Source: Sphaerolaimus hirsutus (lineage: Eukaryota; Nematoda; Chromadorea; Monhysterida; Sphaerolaimidae). Taken from it: DNA of 64,000 bases. Location of the stretch: NCBI GenBank assembly GCA_964036195.1, contig OZ038459.1, positions 3,531,206-3,595,205 on the forward strand, read 5' to 3'. Below are positions 21,178 through 31,673 of this stretch, piece after piece (positions within the stretch are counted from its first letter, which is position 1; every line of letters begins with the position of its first letter). Under the pieces are notes generated by a model, which did not search any database, had not been told where the DNA came from, and saw only the letters and a list, made by a program, of their open reading frames with translations. The position numbers and the translations under genes were made by a program.

Positions 21178-21356
21178 TTGAATTACCTAAAAAAAATTCG
21201 AAAAGTATTTTCGAATCTTTTGAAAAAAAAATCGATTTTTATGTATTTTTTCACCGCGTGCTCAAAAATTCGAAAAGTCCAAAAAAATTCGAAAAGTCCA
21301 AAAAAATTCGAAAATTCGAAAACATTTTCGAATTTTCGAATTTTTTTTTGCCATCG
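21178..21356. repeat. TTCGAAAA-word element remnant with a CCATCGTTA end
   Basis: Many AATTCGAAAA/TTTTCGAATTT units end in ..GCCATCGTTA, the same core as the CCAACGATGG termini at 10223 and 20573 but joined to a different word. It is absent from the paralogous segment at 50506, where the flanking sequence ACCACAACCGATTG continues without it. Confidence 0.6.
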
Positions 21357-21990
21357 TTACCCACAACCGATTGAATGAAAAACAAACAACCGTGCACAAA
21401 AATCAACAGATTAAGCTGCAAAAGTTCTGCTGCATTGTGTTTGTGATCTAGTGTTGATTTCGATAACATTTCTCTCATCAAATTTTCTTTTACTATCTGT
21501 GGCATTTGCCAATCTTCATTTCATACGACTCAAATAGTATATTTTCTGGAAGTGTAGCAAGAGCGTGTTCAAACATGATTACGCAAAAAACACATTTGTG
21601 TATTTGGCTAGCAGAAATGTTTAATTATTTATGTGTTTGGCGTCAATGATATGTATTCATTAATGAAATGTGATACTGTTCTAAAAATCGCTTTGGTTGA
21701 AACTGAAAGTAAATATATCAACAATGGTACGGCATCAAGCAAAAACAAAAGCACCTCCAATTGTCACAGCAATGACTTCTATTGTAAGCACGTGAATAAT
21801 TTAAATCCAACTTACATTTCATTTCTACACGATATTGAAATAAATTAAAAGTATGTTCCTAAGATTTCATCAACACAATTTAGTAACTAGCAAACTTTCA
21901 ACAAAATATTTATAATTTTATTCTGTTTTGAACAGGTTCCTGGCATTTGGCAACAGGATGGCAAAATGATGCAACATATTATCATATAAT
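21357..21990. repeat. Segmental duplicate of 50506-51160
   Basis: The stretch from ACCACAACCGATTGAATG to ..CAACATATTATCATATAAT matches 50506-51160 at high identity with small indels. Both copies end at a GCGCCA-word element. No gene is recognised within it. Confidence 0.8.
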
Positions 21991-22378
21991 TAGTGATGGA
22001 AAAGGCGCCAGGACTTTGGCGCCAAAAGCTCCATGGCGCTTTTTTGAACCCCAGTGCCAAGCGCCAATGGCGCCAGGGCAATATGGCGCCAAGCGCCAGA
22101 AGCGCCATGGCGCTTGTTGCTTTGGCGCTAGCGCCAAAGCAAAAAGCTCCATGGCTAGTGATGGAAAAGCGCCATGGCGCTGGCGCCTGGCGCTAGCGCC
22201 AAAGCAAAAAGCGCCATGGCGCTTTTGGCGCTTGGCGCTAAAATGCTCTGGCGCCATTGGCGCTTGGCGCTGGGGTCTGAGAAAGCGCCATGGCGCTTTT
22301 GGCGCTTGGCGCCATTTTCTGGTGGCGCTATTGGCGCCTGGCGCCGGCATTTGAAATGGCGCCAAAAAAGCGCCAACC
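21991..22378. mobile_element. hAT-like GCGCCA-word element(s), nested
   Basis: The left end TAGTGATGGAAAAGGCGCCA is preceded by CATATAAT, and a second left end TAGTGATGGAAAAGCGCC starts at 22156 inside it. The interior is GCGCCATGGCGC, GGCGCTTGGCGCC and related words in both orientations. The right terminus is not intact. Open frames on both strands (rich in A, L, W, R) are by-products of the word and not genes. Confidence 0.8.
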
Positions 22379-22904
22379 ATAATACTACAAAAATTTTATA
22401 ATACAGTTAAATCGACACTGCAGTTGATCAATTTTGAGGCAAGGCAACTGAATAAATATTGAGTAATATTAGGGTAGACATTATATAAATAGATGCATAC
22501 ATTGAATAAAAGCAGAGGTGTTAAAATCGCGGTAAATCTCCTTTTGTGCTTTGCTCCTAATTCTTTCTTGCAGTCTAAATCAGGGGTTCAGTCTGGCGGG
22601 GGTTGGAGCCAGAGGGGGGGGGGGGGTTTACCCCCTCAACAAATGCTCCAGCTATCTATCTATTCCCGGGCCGCTCAGCTATCTATCTAACCTGAGGCTA
22701 AATTTTAGGCTACTATCCCTCGAGCCCCCCACCCCGCACCCCAAATCAACCAGATATGTATCTCTCCAGAGTGATTATTTGAGAAATTTTGCCCCAATTG
22801 AGTGGTTGTTTGAATGGGCAAAAAAGTTCAATAGACTACTATGACTTCAGCGGTACGTCACTCACAGTTATGCACTCATTTTTCTACCATCAAATTGTAG
22901 AACA
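22379..22904. other. Low-complexity and satellite-like remnant
   Basis: At about 22610-22700 a G-run, GTTTACCCCC and two AGCTATCTATCTA blocks resemble the inverse of the tandem unit at 61000-61960. I see nothing else in this stretch. Confidence 0.5.
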
Positions 22905-23191
22905 ATTTTTTTGGCGCTGGCGCTATTGGCGCTTGGCGCCATTACTCTCTGGCGCCATTGGCGCTTGGCGCTGAGGTTCAGAAAAGCGCCATGGCGCTTT
23001 TGGCGCTTGGCGCCATTTTGCTCTGGCGCCATTGTCGCTTGGCGCCGGGGTCAGAAAAGCGCCGTGGCGCTTGGCGCCGAAAGCCTGGCGCTTTTTCCAT
23101 CACTATCCATGGCGCTTCTGGCGATTGGCGCCATTTTGCTCTGGCGCCATTGGCGCTTGGCGCCAAAGTTCTGGCGCTTTTTACATCACCA
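22905..23191. mobile_element. GCGCCA-word element with right end ..TTTTTACATCACCA
   Basis: It begins AATTTTTTTGGCGCTGGCGC, a left end shared with 31050 and 45566 (CAGCAAAATTTTTTGGCGC), and ends TTTTTACATCACCA. An internal ..CTTTTTCCATCACTA at about 23085-23099 shows that two copies are merged. Confidence 0.75.
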
Positions 23192-23371
23192 GACATGAGT
23201 ACGATGTGCGCAAACGTTTGCGTTAAAAACAAAGTTACAACCCTATTTTACACTTTTATTCAGTAGATTCAATTACTCAATTGAATTATCATGCACATTA
23301 TTCGAGACTATACGGTAGTTTCTTTGCGATATTTATCCCAAATCCTTGAAAATTTCTCCGGTGTTATTTTC

Positions 23372-23897
23372 ATAGTTGTTAAAACGTATTTACGTTTACT
23401 CGATAAATACGGATACTAGAGTACTGCGTAAATACGTTTACGTTTCCTCCCAAAAAAATACCGGTACGCACTTACTCGCGTACTTTTTGAAAGTACGCGA
23501 GTACCGAAAACGTATTTAAGCGGTACCTTGTAGGTGTCATTTTGACAGACATAATGTGAAAAAATAGGACATTTTCCTAAGAAATGGTTATGGGGAGAAA
23601 AAACGCATATTTCATGCATTCTAGAGTAAAAATTGACAAAATTTCTGGTTTTTACGTTTTCTGTGAGAAAAAATACTCACTTTAACATTTTATATGAGAA
23701 TGATACTCAGTTTTACGTTTTCTGTGAGAAAAAATACTCAGTTTTACGTTTTCTCTGAAAAAAAGTATTTTACTCATGTTTTACGCAGTGTAAAAGTATT
23801 TGAAAATAACTTTACGTTTTCTGTACTCTGGGTTGAGTAAAAATCAAATACTTTACGTTTACGTTTACTTTGAAAAGTTTACTTTTAACAACTCTGG
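23372..23897. mobile_element. hAT-like ACGTAAA-word element with exact 8-bp TSD
   Basis: Ends ATAGTTGTTAAAACG and ..CTTTTAACAACTCTGG are flanked by exact TTATTTTC copies (23364-23371, 23898-23905). The interior is packed with TTACGTTTTCTGTG, AAAACGTA and TACTCAGTTT words. No transposase is encoded. CAGAGTTG.. with an 8-bp duplication fits the hAT superfamily. Confidence 0.85.
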
Positions 23898-24009
23898 TTA
23901 TTTTCCATCAGATTTACTGACCGCGGAAAGTTTCGGCGCTCGACCAACAGGAAGTTATTGTACCTACCAGAGTGATTTATTCAAGAATTTTCGGTATTTA
24001 AGCATTTAA

Positions 24010-24270
24010 GCATACCGTGTTTCCTCGAAATAGCCCCAGGGGGGTTATTTTTTCAGAGTGGAAATTTTGCGGGGGTTTCGAGGGGGGTATTTTCCAGAGT
24101 TTTTCAAATACTGGTATTTTTGGAAAACGTAAACGTAAACGTAAATACCTTTTCCAAATTTAAAGTATAAATACTAAAACGTAAGGTATTTTTAAAATAC
24201 CAAGGAATACGTAAAAGAAAACGTAAACGTAAAAATTTCAAGAAGTACCCCATATGAGCAGAGCTTCTGA
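24010..24270. repeat. Mixed ends of TA-type and ACGTAAA-word elements
   Basis: A left end CCGTGTTTCCTCGAAATAG at about 24017 runs into G-runs, then CCAGAGTTTTTCAAATACTGG and GTAAACGTAAACG repeats. This looks like an ACGTAAA-word element inserted in a CCGTA-type element, both now incomplete. Confidence 0.55.
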
Positions 24271-24740
24271 AAAAACCATTGTTATGACATTTTCAACAAT
24301 GTATTCATGATTTCCATCCACATTTTTCACTTGCATTTTATAGCAAACAAAATATCTTTTTTGAAATTTTTGTCTTTGTAAATGAATGTTGGTGCTGATG
24401 GCCTCGCAGTTTAGCATGCTCTTGGATTAGAACACTTCTTCATCAAACATTACATTTCTGCTAAACATCAGCACGATATGAATGAAACAAAACAGTGAAA
24501 GGTTGTCTAATACACAATACACACATTACATTTTCTGCTTGTATTTATAGATATTAATATATTCATTCACCACACATTCAACAATTGACACATTGATTAC
24601 ATTTAAAATTGCTTGATTACATTTATTAAGAATATTTGCACTGTCAAAATGACAATTACACAACACAATTGGCATTATGTCCAATTGGTATAACTACCTA
24701 TTTACACAAAATCAATATGTGATAGAGCACATTTGGCAGA
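24271..24740. other. No recognisable feature
   Basis: AT-rich sequence with ACATTGATTACATTTAA-like short repeats only. Confidence 0.35.
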
Positions 24741-24915
24741 CTCGTGTTTGGATTTTTACGTTTTCTCTGGTACCCGGGTAATTGTGCCAGGAAAACGTAA
24801 CAAAACGTAATGGTATTTTTGGAAAACGTAAACGTAAACGTAAGTATAAATACCCGAATAACCGGGTATTTCGGGTAAACGTAAATACGCTTTTCCAACT
24901 CTGGTATTTTCTCGA
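24741..24915. mobile_element. Short ACGTAAA-word element
   Basis: GGATTTTTACGTTTTCTCTGG on the left and ..CTTTTCCAACTCTGG on the right bracket GTAAACGTAAACGTAAG and CCGGGTAATT / AATAACCGGG words. Part of the same family as 23372-23897; target duplication not identified. Confidence 0.5.
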
Positions 24916-25017
24916 AATTCATAGTAAGGAGTACGCCTTTATATACCCAAAACCGGTAATCAACGTGTCGAAGTAGGGTATATTTGGCCGTATCAACGTG
25001 CATCGCTAGACAAACTA

Positions 25018-25465
25018 CCGTATTACCTAGAAATCCCCCCAGGGGGTTTATTATTTCGCCAGCAAAATTTGGGGGGGGGGGGGCTATTTCGAGGGTGGGT
25101 TAATTCGGGGGGGGGGGGGGTCTATTATTTCGCCAGAAATTTTTGGAAATTCCCCATACTCAGATGTACAAAAATCAAACAATTACGTAGCTGTATATGT
25201 GTTTATAGGCATATAAATATATAGATATATCTGCATGCATATCTATACACATAAACCCTTCCCTAACGTGACTCACTTATCGGTTTTAACTTGTGTTTTG
25301 CATTGTACAGATCACAAACTGCGGTATTTGTCATGTACGTTCTCTTTACACTAAATTTTAGGGGGGGTATTTCGAGGGGGGTTATCGTTTCCTAAGCCAA
25401 ATTTTAGGTGGGGTATTTCGAGGGGGGGTTATTCAAGGGGGGGGGGTTAATTCGAGGGAATACGG
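25018..25465. mobile_element. TA-flanked CCGTATTACCT element
   Basis: Ends CCGTATTACCTAGAAATCC and ..TTAATTCGAGGGAATACGG are flanked by TA (25016-25017, 25466-25467). G-runs with GGTATTTCGAGGGGGG words fill both arms. No ORF. Confidence 0.85.
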
Positions 25466-25508
25466 TAGCATACATGAAGTAGCTGCGATGCAAACTGCGA
25501 CCAATATA

Positions 25509-25954
25509 CTGTATTACCTCGAATTATCCCCCCCCCCCCTTGAATTAACCCCCCCCTCGAATTAACCCCCCTCAAAATGGGCTGGGGAAATAATAAACCC
25601 CCCCTCGAAATACCCCCCCCTTCGGAATGATGTACGTCATGTACATAATAAATACGCCATGTACGCAATGTACATGATGTATATTACTGTTAATCTGCAT
25701 TGCAGCTACACATAGAGTAGTTTGTGTAGCTATCTACGTTTTTATGTCCAAATATATCCTGTTTGGACACATTTATTACCTACTTTGGGTACGCAAATGC
25801 CTACTATTTACTACGATCCTTACGAAAATTTCTGACGAAATAATAAAAAAAAACCTCGAATAAACCCCCCCCCCCCCTCGAATTAACCCCCCCCCCCCTC
25901 AAATTTTGCTGGCGAAATAATAGACCCCCATGGGGGTATTTCGAGGTAATACGG
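25509..25954. mobile_element. TA-flanked CCGTATTACCTCGAATTA element, sister of 3581-4014
   Basis: Ends CTGTATTACCTCGAATTA and ..TTCGAGGTAATACGG are flanked by TA (25507-25508, 25955-25956). Middle sequence is almost identical to that of 3581-4014. Directly to the right (25957-26052) is a further piece of a related element ending ..CGAGGAAATACGG. Confidence 0.9.
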
Positions 25955-26083
25955 TATACATCATGTACATTGCATACATGATGTACATCATTCCAGACGG
26001 GGGTATTTCGAGGGGGGCTTAATTCAGGGGGGTATTTCGAGGAAATACGGTACATCAAATCGGCAACAGTTTCTGATTTTCAG

Positions 26084-26192
26084 GTGTGGAGCCCCTTAGC
26101 CGACCGTAATGGCAGAGCGCCTGTATTTCCTCTGAGCACCGTTTTTGCCACCGGCTTGGAACACGACGCTGGCGGCTTCGGTGGAGTTGATG
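26084..26192 (+). CDS. Exon 2, gene copy B
   Basis: The acceptor GATTTTCAG precedes GTGTGGAGCCCC, and the donor GTGCGC follows ..GTTGATG. It has the same length (109 nt) and phases as the copy A exon. Compared with copy A the changes are mostly silent (CGA/CGT, CCA/CCT, CTA/CTG) plus a few replacements. Nothing like exon 1 or its TATA box is seen between copy A and this exon. Confidence 0.75.
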
Positions 26193-26553
26193 GTGCGCTG
26201 CAAAAAAAATCGCAAAAATATCGATTTTTTGCATTAATTTTTTTCATTTTCCAATTTTTCTATAAGATTTTGAAGCATCTTGTTTGCTGCTTTCCTAGCT
26301 GTTCCCGCAGATTCTTTTGCTCATTTTTTGCCACAAACAGATTCATATGAAGATGAAGTTTTTAATTGTGTTTCTGCATTTTTTGGACATTTTCAAACAA
26401 AACACCGGGAAAATATCCGAATTTTCGAATTTTTCTAGAAGAAAAAAACGATTTTTAATTTGTTTGTTTTTCTAACGGTGCAAAAAATTCAAAAAAGCCC
26501 AAAAAGTCCTAAATTCGAAAACATTTCCCATCGGCATCGCTATCCCCCCACAG

Positions 26554-26718
26554 GCTTCCTAGACGTGCCCATACCGAACTGGGGCACGTGGGACCTCTCC
26601 GGGAACCTGGGCATTCTGGGCACCCTGAACGAGTTCGGCACGGGCGTCATGGTGCGGCCCACAAACGCGTTAGGCTTTAGTCCCCAGGGAACTGCTGAGT
26701 TGATGAAACAGTACAGTG
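26554..26718 (+). CDS. Exon 3, gene copy B (uninterrupted)
   Basis: The acceptor CCCCACAG precedes GCTTCCTAG, and the donor GTGAGG follows ..CAGTACAGTG. It is 165 nt, phase 1 to phase 1, encoding FLDVPIPNWGTWDLSGNLG and GTLNEFGTGVMVRPTNAL. It preserves the pre-insertion sequence AACCTGGGCATTC at the point where copy A carries a CCWGG element. Confidence 0.75.
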
Positions 26719-27106
26719 GTGAGGGGGGGGGGGATTATTTTCTCTCTTTTTTTTGGGGGGGGGGGGGGTCAAGTGAAAATTTGACAAAGTGTTTTTCACT
26801 CGGCTCGAGTCTCTGGCGGGTCTTCGAATCACGGCAGGCTAACCGGAGTTTGACACGTTTTTCGCTTGATGGCGAATGGAAAAGCGCCAGAAAAAAATGT
26901 CGTCACCGGAAAATGGCGCTATTTAGGTAACCATTAACCGTCAACCATGTAGCATGAAAATAACCAATAAAGACTGCCGCAAATTCTACCAGGATATATT
27001 TCTATAAAGAAGCCTTATGGTCTACATCGATATCACCAATACATCGATATCCAACTATATCGATATCAACACAGAACAATGCACCACGCGACAATGAGGG
27101 GTGCAC

Positions 27107-27423
27107 TGATACGCACATCTGCCCGTTACGCACATTTGCCCGTTTTTTTTCACTTGACACTTTTTAAGGTGATTTTCAGATATGAGTGAAGTGAAAAACG
27201 CTGCGCAATGACATTAGTGAAAAACAGTGAAAAATGGCTATTTTTCACTGTTTTTTTTTACTTGACACATTTTTAAGTGATTTTCAGATATGAGTGAAGT
27301 GAAAAACGTTCACTAATGTCATTGCGCAACTTTTTTTCACCTTACTCATATCTGAAAATCACTTGAAAACGTGTCAAGTGAAAAAAACGGGCAAATGTGC
27401 GTAACGGGCAGATGTGCGTATCA
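27107..27423. mobile_element. 317-bp foldback element with TGATACGCACATCTGCCCG ends
   Basis: Inverted ends TGATACGCACATCTGCCCG and ..CGGGCAGATGTGCGTATCA are each doubled inward by a variant (GTTACGCACATTTGCCCG). The arms continue with CACTTGACAC and TTTTCAGATATGAGTGAAG in both orientations. Gene copy A lacks it at the matching intron position (near 18265). Target duplication is not evident. Confidence 0.85.
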
Positions 27424-27555
27424 GGCCTGCCCCGCGACAATGGCGCCTTGGCGCTATTCAAAAGAGGAATGTATGCCCCATTCAGGCGCCCTAAAATACC
27501 GTCACATTCCAATCGCAAGTCATGTTCTGCTCACAATGGACCTTGTATTTCACAG

Positions 27556-27613
27556 GAGACGAGCAGGCGGCGGTGTTGACGCTGCCCAGCGGCAAGGAGA
27601 CCGTCCGGTGCAA
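27556..27613 (+). CDS. Exon 4, gene copy B
   Basis: The acceptor TTTCACAG precedes GAGACGAGCAGG, and the donor GTGAGA follows ..CGGTGCAA. It is 58 nt and identical in sequence to copy A exon 4 over the coding part. The same unresolved phase to the terminal exon applies. Confidence 0.65.
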
Positions 27614-27729
27614 GTGAGACCAAACTGAAACCTTCATCAGAGACTATAGCCTCGCTGCAATAAAAATTGAGCTATTGAGGCGTTTATTTCTAAAAGTCGA
27701 TAACTCCAAAATTTGGAAGAATTGAGTTA

Positions 27730-27846
27730 CCGTATTTCTTCTAAAAGAAAGGCGCCGTTCTATTTTTTTCGTCAACTTTTTTACCTGCCGTTCTATTGGA
27801 GGTGCCGTTCTATTGGAGCTATGCCGTTCTATTAGAAGGAATACGG
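27730..27846. mobile_element. TA-flanked element, CCGTATTTCTTCTAA family, GCCGTTCTATT word
   Basis: A 117-bp element with ends CCGTATTTCTTCTAAAAG and ..CTATTAGAAGGAATACGG, flanked by TA (27728-27729, 27847-27848). The interior repeats GCCGTTCTATTGGAGG. A longer relative lies at 33433-33781. Confidence 0.85.
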
Positions 27847-28154
27847 TAAGCACGGAAATCGAACCAAGGAGGTGTCCCACACATTTTTTACCATTTCCGA
27901 ATTTTTCCGGCGTCACTTACCTCCCATTTTATAGTGTCACATTTTGACACTTTTAAACAATAAAAAACAATTTTCAAAACATCTCCGGCATGAAGTCGAT
28001 AACTCCATGCAGCATACAGAAAAAAAGTTGATAAGTAAAATATTACGATTTGTCAAATGTCACGTAAATATCTTCGTTAAACTCATACACATCGCATTTT
28101 GCAAATTTGTGTGAAGTTCCAACTTATGCACAACACTTTACATGGCGCCCCAGG

Positions 28155-28281
28155 TGTCAGTCCTAGACCTTGTAAAATTCCCCGTAAAATGTCATGCAAA
28201 GCGTCAAAAGTCATGTAAAATGCCCTGCAAAATGGCAAACAAGGTTTACAGGTGTAAAATTTACAGGGTATGGGACTGCCC
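28155..28281. mobile_element. CCWGG-type foldback element, TGCCAGTCCC family
   Basis: Ends TGTCAGTCCTAGACCTTG and ..CAGGGTATGGGACTGCC are flanked by CCAGG (28150-28154) and, after one extra C, CCAGA. Inner words ATGTCATG and GTAAAATGCCCTG fold back. It lies in the intron before the terminal exon of copy B. Confidence 0.7.
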
Positions 28282-28359
28282 CCAGACTAACCCCCCCAAA
28301 CACCCAATAGACTCCGCCCCCTCGCAGACCCCCAGTCTGCAACCCCTTCATTCATTCAG

Positions 28360-28700
28360 TCGCCGTGGGCGTGCATGCACAGGAACAACAGGACACCGGC
28401 ATCGAGGGCGGCCTAGATTTTCCGCTGATGGACAAAAACAACAACCGATTTCCGCTCGCCGGACAATTCGAGGCGGTCGATGGACCCGTTTTGGTCGATT
28501 ACGGACACCATTTGAATAATGTCGACCCGTTTTTTAAAAGGAAGACCCAGCAGACGCAGAGGGTTTTTGTCAGCGATACCGGGGGTGATAGTCGGTTGGC
28601 ACAGAGCCAAGTGCAGAATGCTGGCAGCGGGATATTTCGTAGAAGGAGGTTGAGACAGAGGCAAAATGGCGATAATGGTTTTAGGTTGTGGAGAAATTGA
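28360..28700 (+). CDS. Terminal exon of gene copy B
   Basis: Same acceptor, frame and length as 19452-19792, ending in TGA. Replacements are few (for example S to T in the VSD segment). The polyadenylation signal AATAAA follows at about 28988. The copy lacks a visible first exon and promoter of its own, so it is either silent, a partial duplicate, or spliced from the upstream exon 1. Confidence 0.7.
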
Positions 28701-29111
28701 GACGGTCCTGTCGCTGCATTTTGTATTGTTATTCATTCAGATTTAAATTCCGTATTTAAATATAGGCACTCGAGTGACTTATTGCTAATTTTTCTGTATA
28801 AAATTTCTCAGTGGTTACTTAAATACAAATTCAATTGAAAAATTCAAATTACGTTTGGATCAGTGCCAACGTTCCGTTGCGCATTTGACGCGGTTAATCT
28901 CAAGGGTAGCTTGCTCGCTTTATCAGACTGTTTGATTTGAAAACTACGAAAACCAATAGGCCACTCAACTTTACATAATTTTTGAATAACCAATAAACAA
29001 TTTTTATTTTTTTTTTTTAAATAAATACACATCGACTTATTCCAAAACCTTTAAAACATACAATCAAATGCAAACCTAATACTACCTAATGGCACTACAC
29101 GCACTGGGTGT
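28701..29111 (+). other. 3' flank of gene copy B, duplicate of 19793-20440
   Basis: This flank matches the copy A flank (without its TA element) up to GCACTACACGCACTGGGTGTC, where transposon insertions begin. Roughly 8.8-8.9 kb separates all corresponding points of the two copies, so a single tandem duplication covers exons 2-5 and this flank. Confidence 0.7.
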
Positions 29112-29119
29112 CCCCTGAG

Positions 29120-30065
29120 TAGTGATGTAAAGGCACCGGGGCACCGGTGCCCCGGTGCTGGGCACCGAAGGGCACCAGCACCGGTGCTGGTGCGGTGCCA
29201 TTGCAATCTAGACGGGTGCCCTGCCGGAGCCGGTGCCATTTTTTTCTGAATAGCACCGGTGCCGGTGCGGTGCAGTGCCATTTTTTTGCCGGTGCCAAAG
29301 GTGCTAGCACCAGGGCCAAAGTAAAAGGCACCGGGAAAGGCACCGGCCAACGCTTCATGTGCTGTGCAATTTTGTCCATAGCACATGCTTATTCATATTT
29401 CAAAAAACAGCGAGATATTTACCCAACCGTTTTTTTGCCTATTTTGTAAACATCCCATCAAAAAAATATACATACTGTGAAATCCATTATACCCGATACG
29501 TGATCTGATGAGCAAATCTAAAATTTTGTTGAATATTAAATAATATTTATATTTTACATTTCTCTTACTTTTTTGTTCAAAATTTGTTGTCAGTTTATGA
29601 GAGAGTATACCTAGTTCCATTCTCTGTACAGCAGCGACTCTGTTCAGTAGACAATAGTGGCCATGGACATTGTAGTGTATTAAATATATTTTATCTTTCA
29701 TTTGTAATCATTGTAATTGCTTCATAAAAGTGATCGCGACATCATTCTGATCATTTTAAGTGCTCAACCATCAAAATCGGTAGAAAATTCATGGAAAAAT
29801 GCACTTCCGAATGTGTGGCCACTGAGAAACTGCCCAATATTTACTTCTGAAATTCCAGCCCGGTGCGGTGCCTTTCGGTGCTAGCACCGGCAACCCGCCG
29901 GTGCCCTTCGGTGTCGGTGCCATTTTTTTTGAATGGCACCGGTGCCGGTGCGGTGCGGTGCCATTTTCTGGCCGGTGCCCCAGGGTGCCAGGTGCCCTTT
30001 TCGTGCGTTGGAAAAGGTGCCGGTGCGGTGCGGTGCCATTTTTCCCGGTGCCTTTAACATCACTA
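29120..30065. mobile_element. hAT-like GGCACCGG-word element with 8-bp TSD
   Basis: Ends TAGTGATGTAAAGGCACCGG and ..CCGGTGCCTTTAACATCACTA are flanked by exact CCCCTGAG copies (29112-29119, 30066-30073). Both subterminal parts (about 29130-29350 and 29860-30055) are made of GGTGCC/GGCACC words. The middle is AT-rich with CCATGGACATTGTAG-like unique sequence and no transposase. It shares its outer TAGTGATGTAAA with the GCGCCA-word family. Confidence 0.9.
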
Positions 30066-30073
30066 CCCCTGAG

Positions 30074-31277
30074 TAGTGATGTAAAAGCGCCATGGCGCTG
30101 GCGCTTGGCGCTAGCGCCAAAGCAAAAAGCGCCATGGCGCTTTTGGCGCTCGGCGCCTTTTTGCTGTGGCGCTTTTGGCGCTTGGCGCTATGATGTCGTG
30201 GCGCCATTGGCGCTTGGCGCTGGTGTTTTATAAAGCGCCAAAAAAGCGCCAAATAGTACCAAAAAAAATCATTTTTCTTATGTAATAAGACCTTGCCTGC
30301 ATGAGTTACATAAGTAAATGTGTTACTGTAAGTGTGTTACAGGAAGAACAAACCCTCTACTTGCTTATTTTGTAAACCATGTCCATGCAATTGCAACGAT
30401 ATTCAAAACTTTTACCAAAAAATGGGACTACACGCACTACGTAGTTTTCAACGACATTTTATGTCAACTGGTTTTCGTCCCAATTCAAGGCTTGATGAAG
30501 AGCCGACGAACAGCGTTCAAATGCATAGTGTTGCATTATATTGCAAATGAAGTTGTATTGTTGTTGTGGTATGAAGTACGGCATGATGTACTTACCGTAT
30601 TTACTCGAAATACACCCATGGGGTTTATTCTTTCAGGGTGCAAATTTTGAGGGGAGTTTCGAGGGGGGCTTATCCGGGGAAATTTTTATGAAGGGTCGTA
30701 GTAAAGTATCGTTTTTTTTTTGTACCAAAAACGTAATCAATTGACCAAATAGGATATATTTTGGCCATATTATCATAGATCGTTCCATAAACAAGGCCAT
30801 GTATAGCTGCGATGTAAATTCACAGCTAACAAAATGTATCATGTTCATTGGATACATGATCTACCTTACTCCAGACGGGGTGTATTTCTAGGGGGGGGGG
30901 GGTTAATTGAAGGGGGTATTTCGAGGAAATATGGTATATGTGTATACAACGCTGGATAGTGTTACTTGTCAGCAAGCTTTGAATTGAAATGGGAACCAGT
31001 TGACAAACAAATAGATAGCACTGCATTTGCATCGCTGCACTTTATGCAGCAAAATTTTTTGGCGCTGGCGCTATTGGCGCTTGGCGCCATCATCCCCTGG
31101 CGCCATTGGCGCTTGGCGCCATGGTCTAGAAAAGCGCCATGGCGCTTTTGGCGCTTGGCGCTATTTTTCTGTGGCGCCATTGGCGCTTGGCGCTCGCATG
31201 CCAAAAGCGCCATTGCCAAAAGCGCCATGGCGCTTTTGGCGCTTGGCGCCGAAAGTCTGGCGCTTTTTACATCACTA
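30074..31277. mobile_element. hAT-like GCGCCA-word element adjoining the previous one, same TSD
   Basis: The left end TAGTGATGTAAAAGCGCCA directly follows the second CCCCTGAG, and the right end ..GGCGCTTTTTACATCACTA is followed by a third CCCCTGAG (31278-31285). Word arrays occupy about 30085-30255 and 31055-31270. Between them are AT-rich sequence and a nested TA element (30595-30934). Confidence 0.85.
30595..30934. mobile_element. TA-flanked CCGTATTTACTCGAAATAC element
   Basis: Ends CCGTATTTACTCGAAATAC and ..GTATTTCGAGGAAATATGG are flanked by TA (30593-30594, 30935-30936). G-runs with TTTCGAGG words form the arms. Nested in the hAT-like element 30074-31277. Confidence 0.85.
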
Positions 31278-31285
31278 CCCCTGAG

Positions 31286-31673
31286 TACAGGAAACGTAAA
31301 GTATTTTTAAATAATTTTACACTGCGTAAAACGTGAGTAAAATACTTTTTTCAGAGAAAACGTAAAAAAGGGTTTTTTTTCTCAGAAAAAAAGTCAGTAT
31401 TTTTCAAATTTTTACTCTGATATACAAAAAGATGTGTTTTTCTCTCCTGCTAAATATTTCTTACGAAAATGTCTTATGTTATCAATTTCTGCTTCGCAAA
31501 ATGACATTTTCTGTCCCCTAAAAATACGTTTTCTGTACTCGCGTACTTTCAAAACGTGCGCGAGTAACTGAGTACCGGTATTTTTTTTGCGAGGAAACGT
31601 AAACGTATTTACGCAGTACTCGAGTATCCGTAATTATCGAGTAAACGTAAATGCGTTTAACAACTATGATCCA
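31286..31673. repeat. ACGTAAA-word element remnant
   Basis: GAGTACAGGAAACGTAAAG at the left and ..GTTTAACAACTATG at the right, with AAACGTAAACG and TTACTC words between. The left terminus is missing, apparently displaced by the hAT-like insertions to its left. Confidence 0.6.

Noticed and set aside
21947..23266. Overlapping long ORFs on both strands rich in A, L, W, R, G and P
   Set aside because: They arise in all frames from GCGCCA-word arrays; no start context, splice sites or domain, and the same pseudo-proteins recur at every copy of the repeat (31000, 45600, 51750, 52450).
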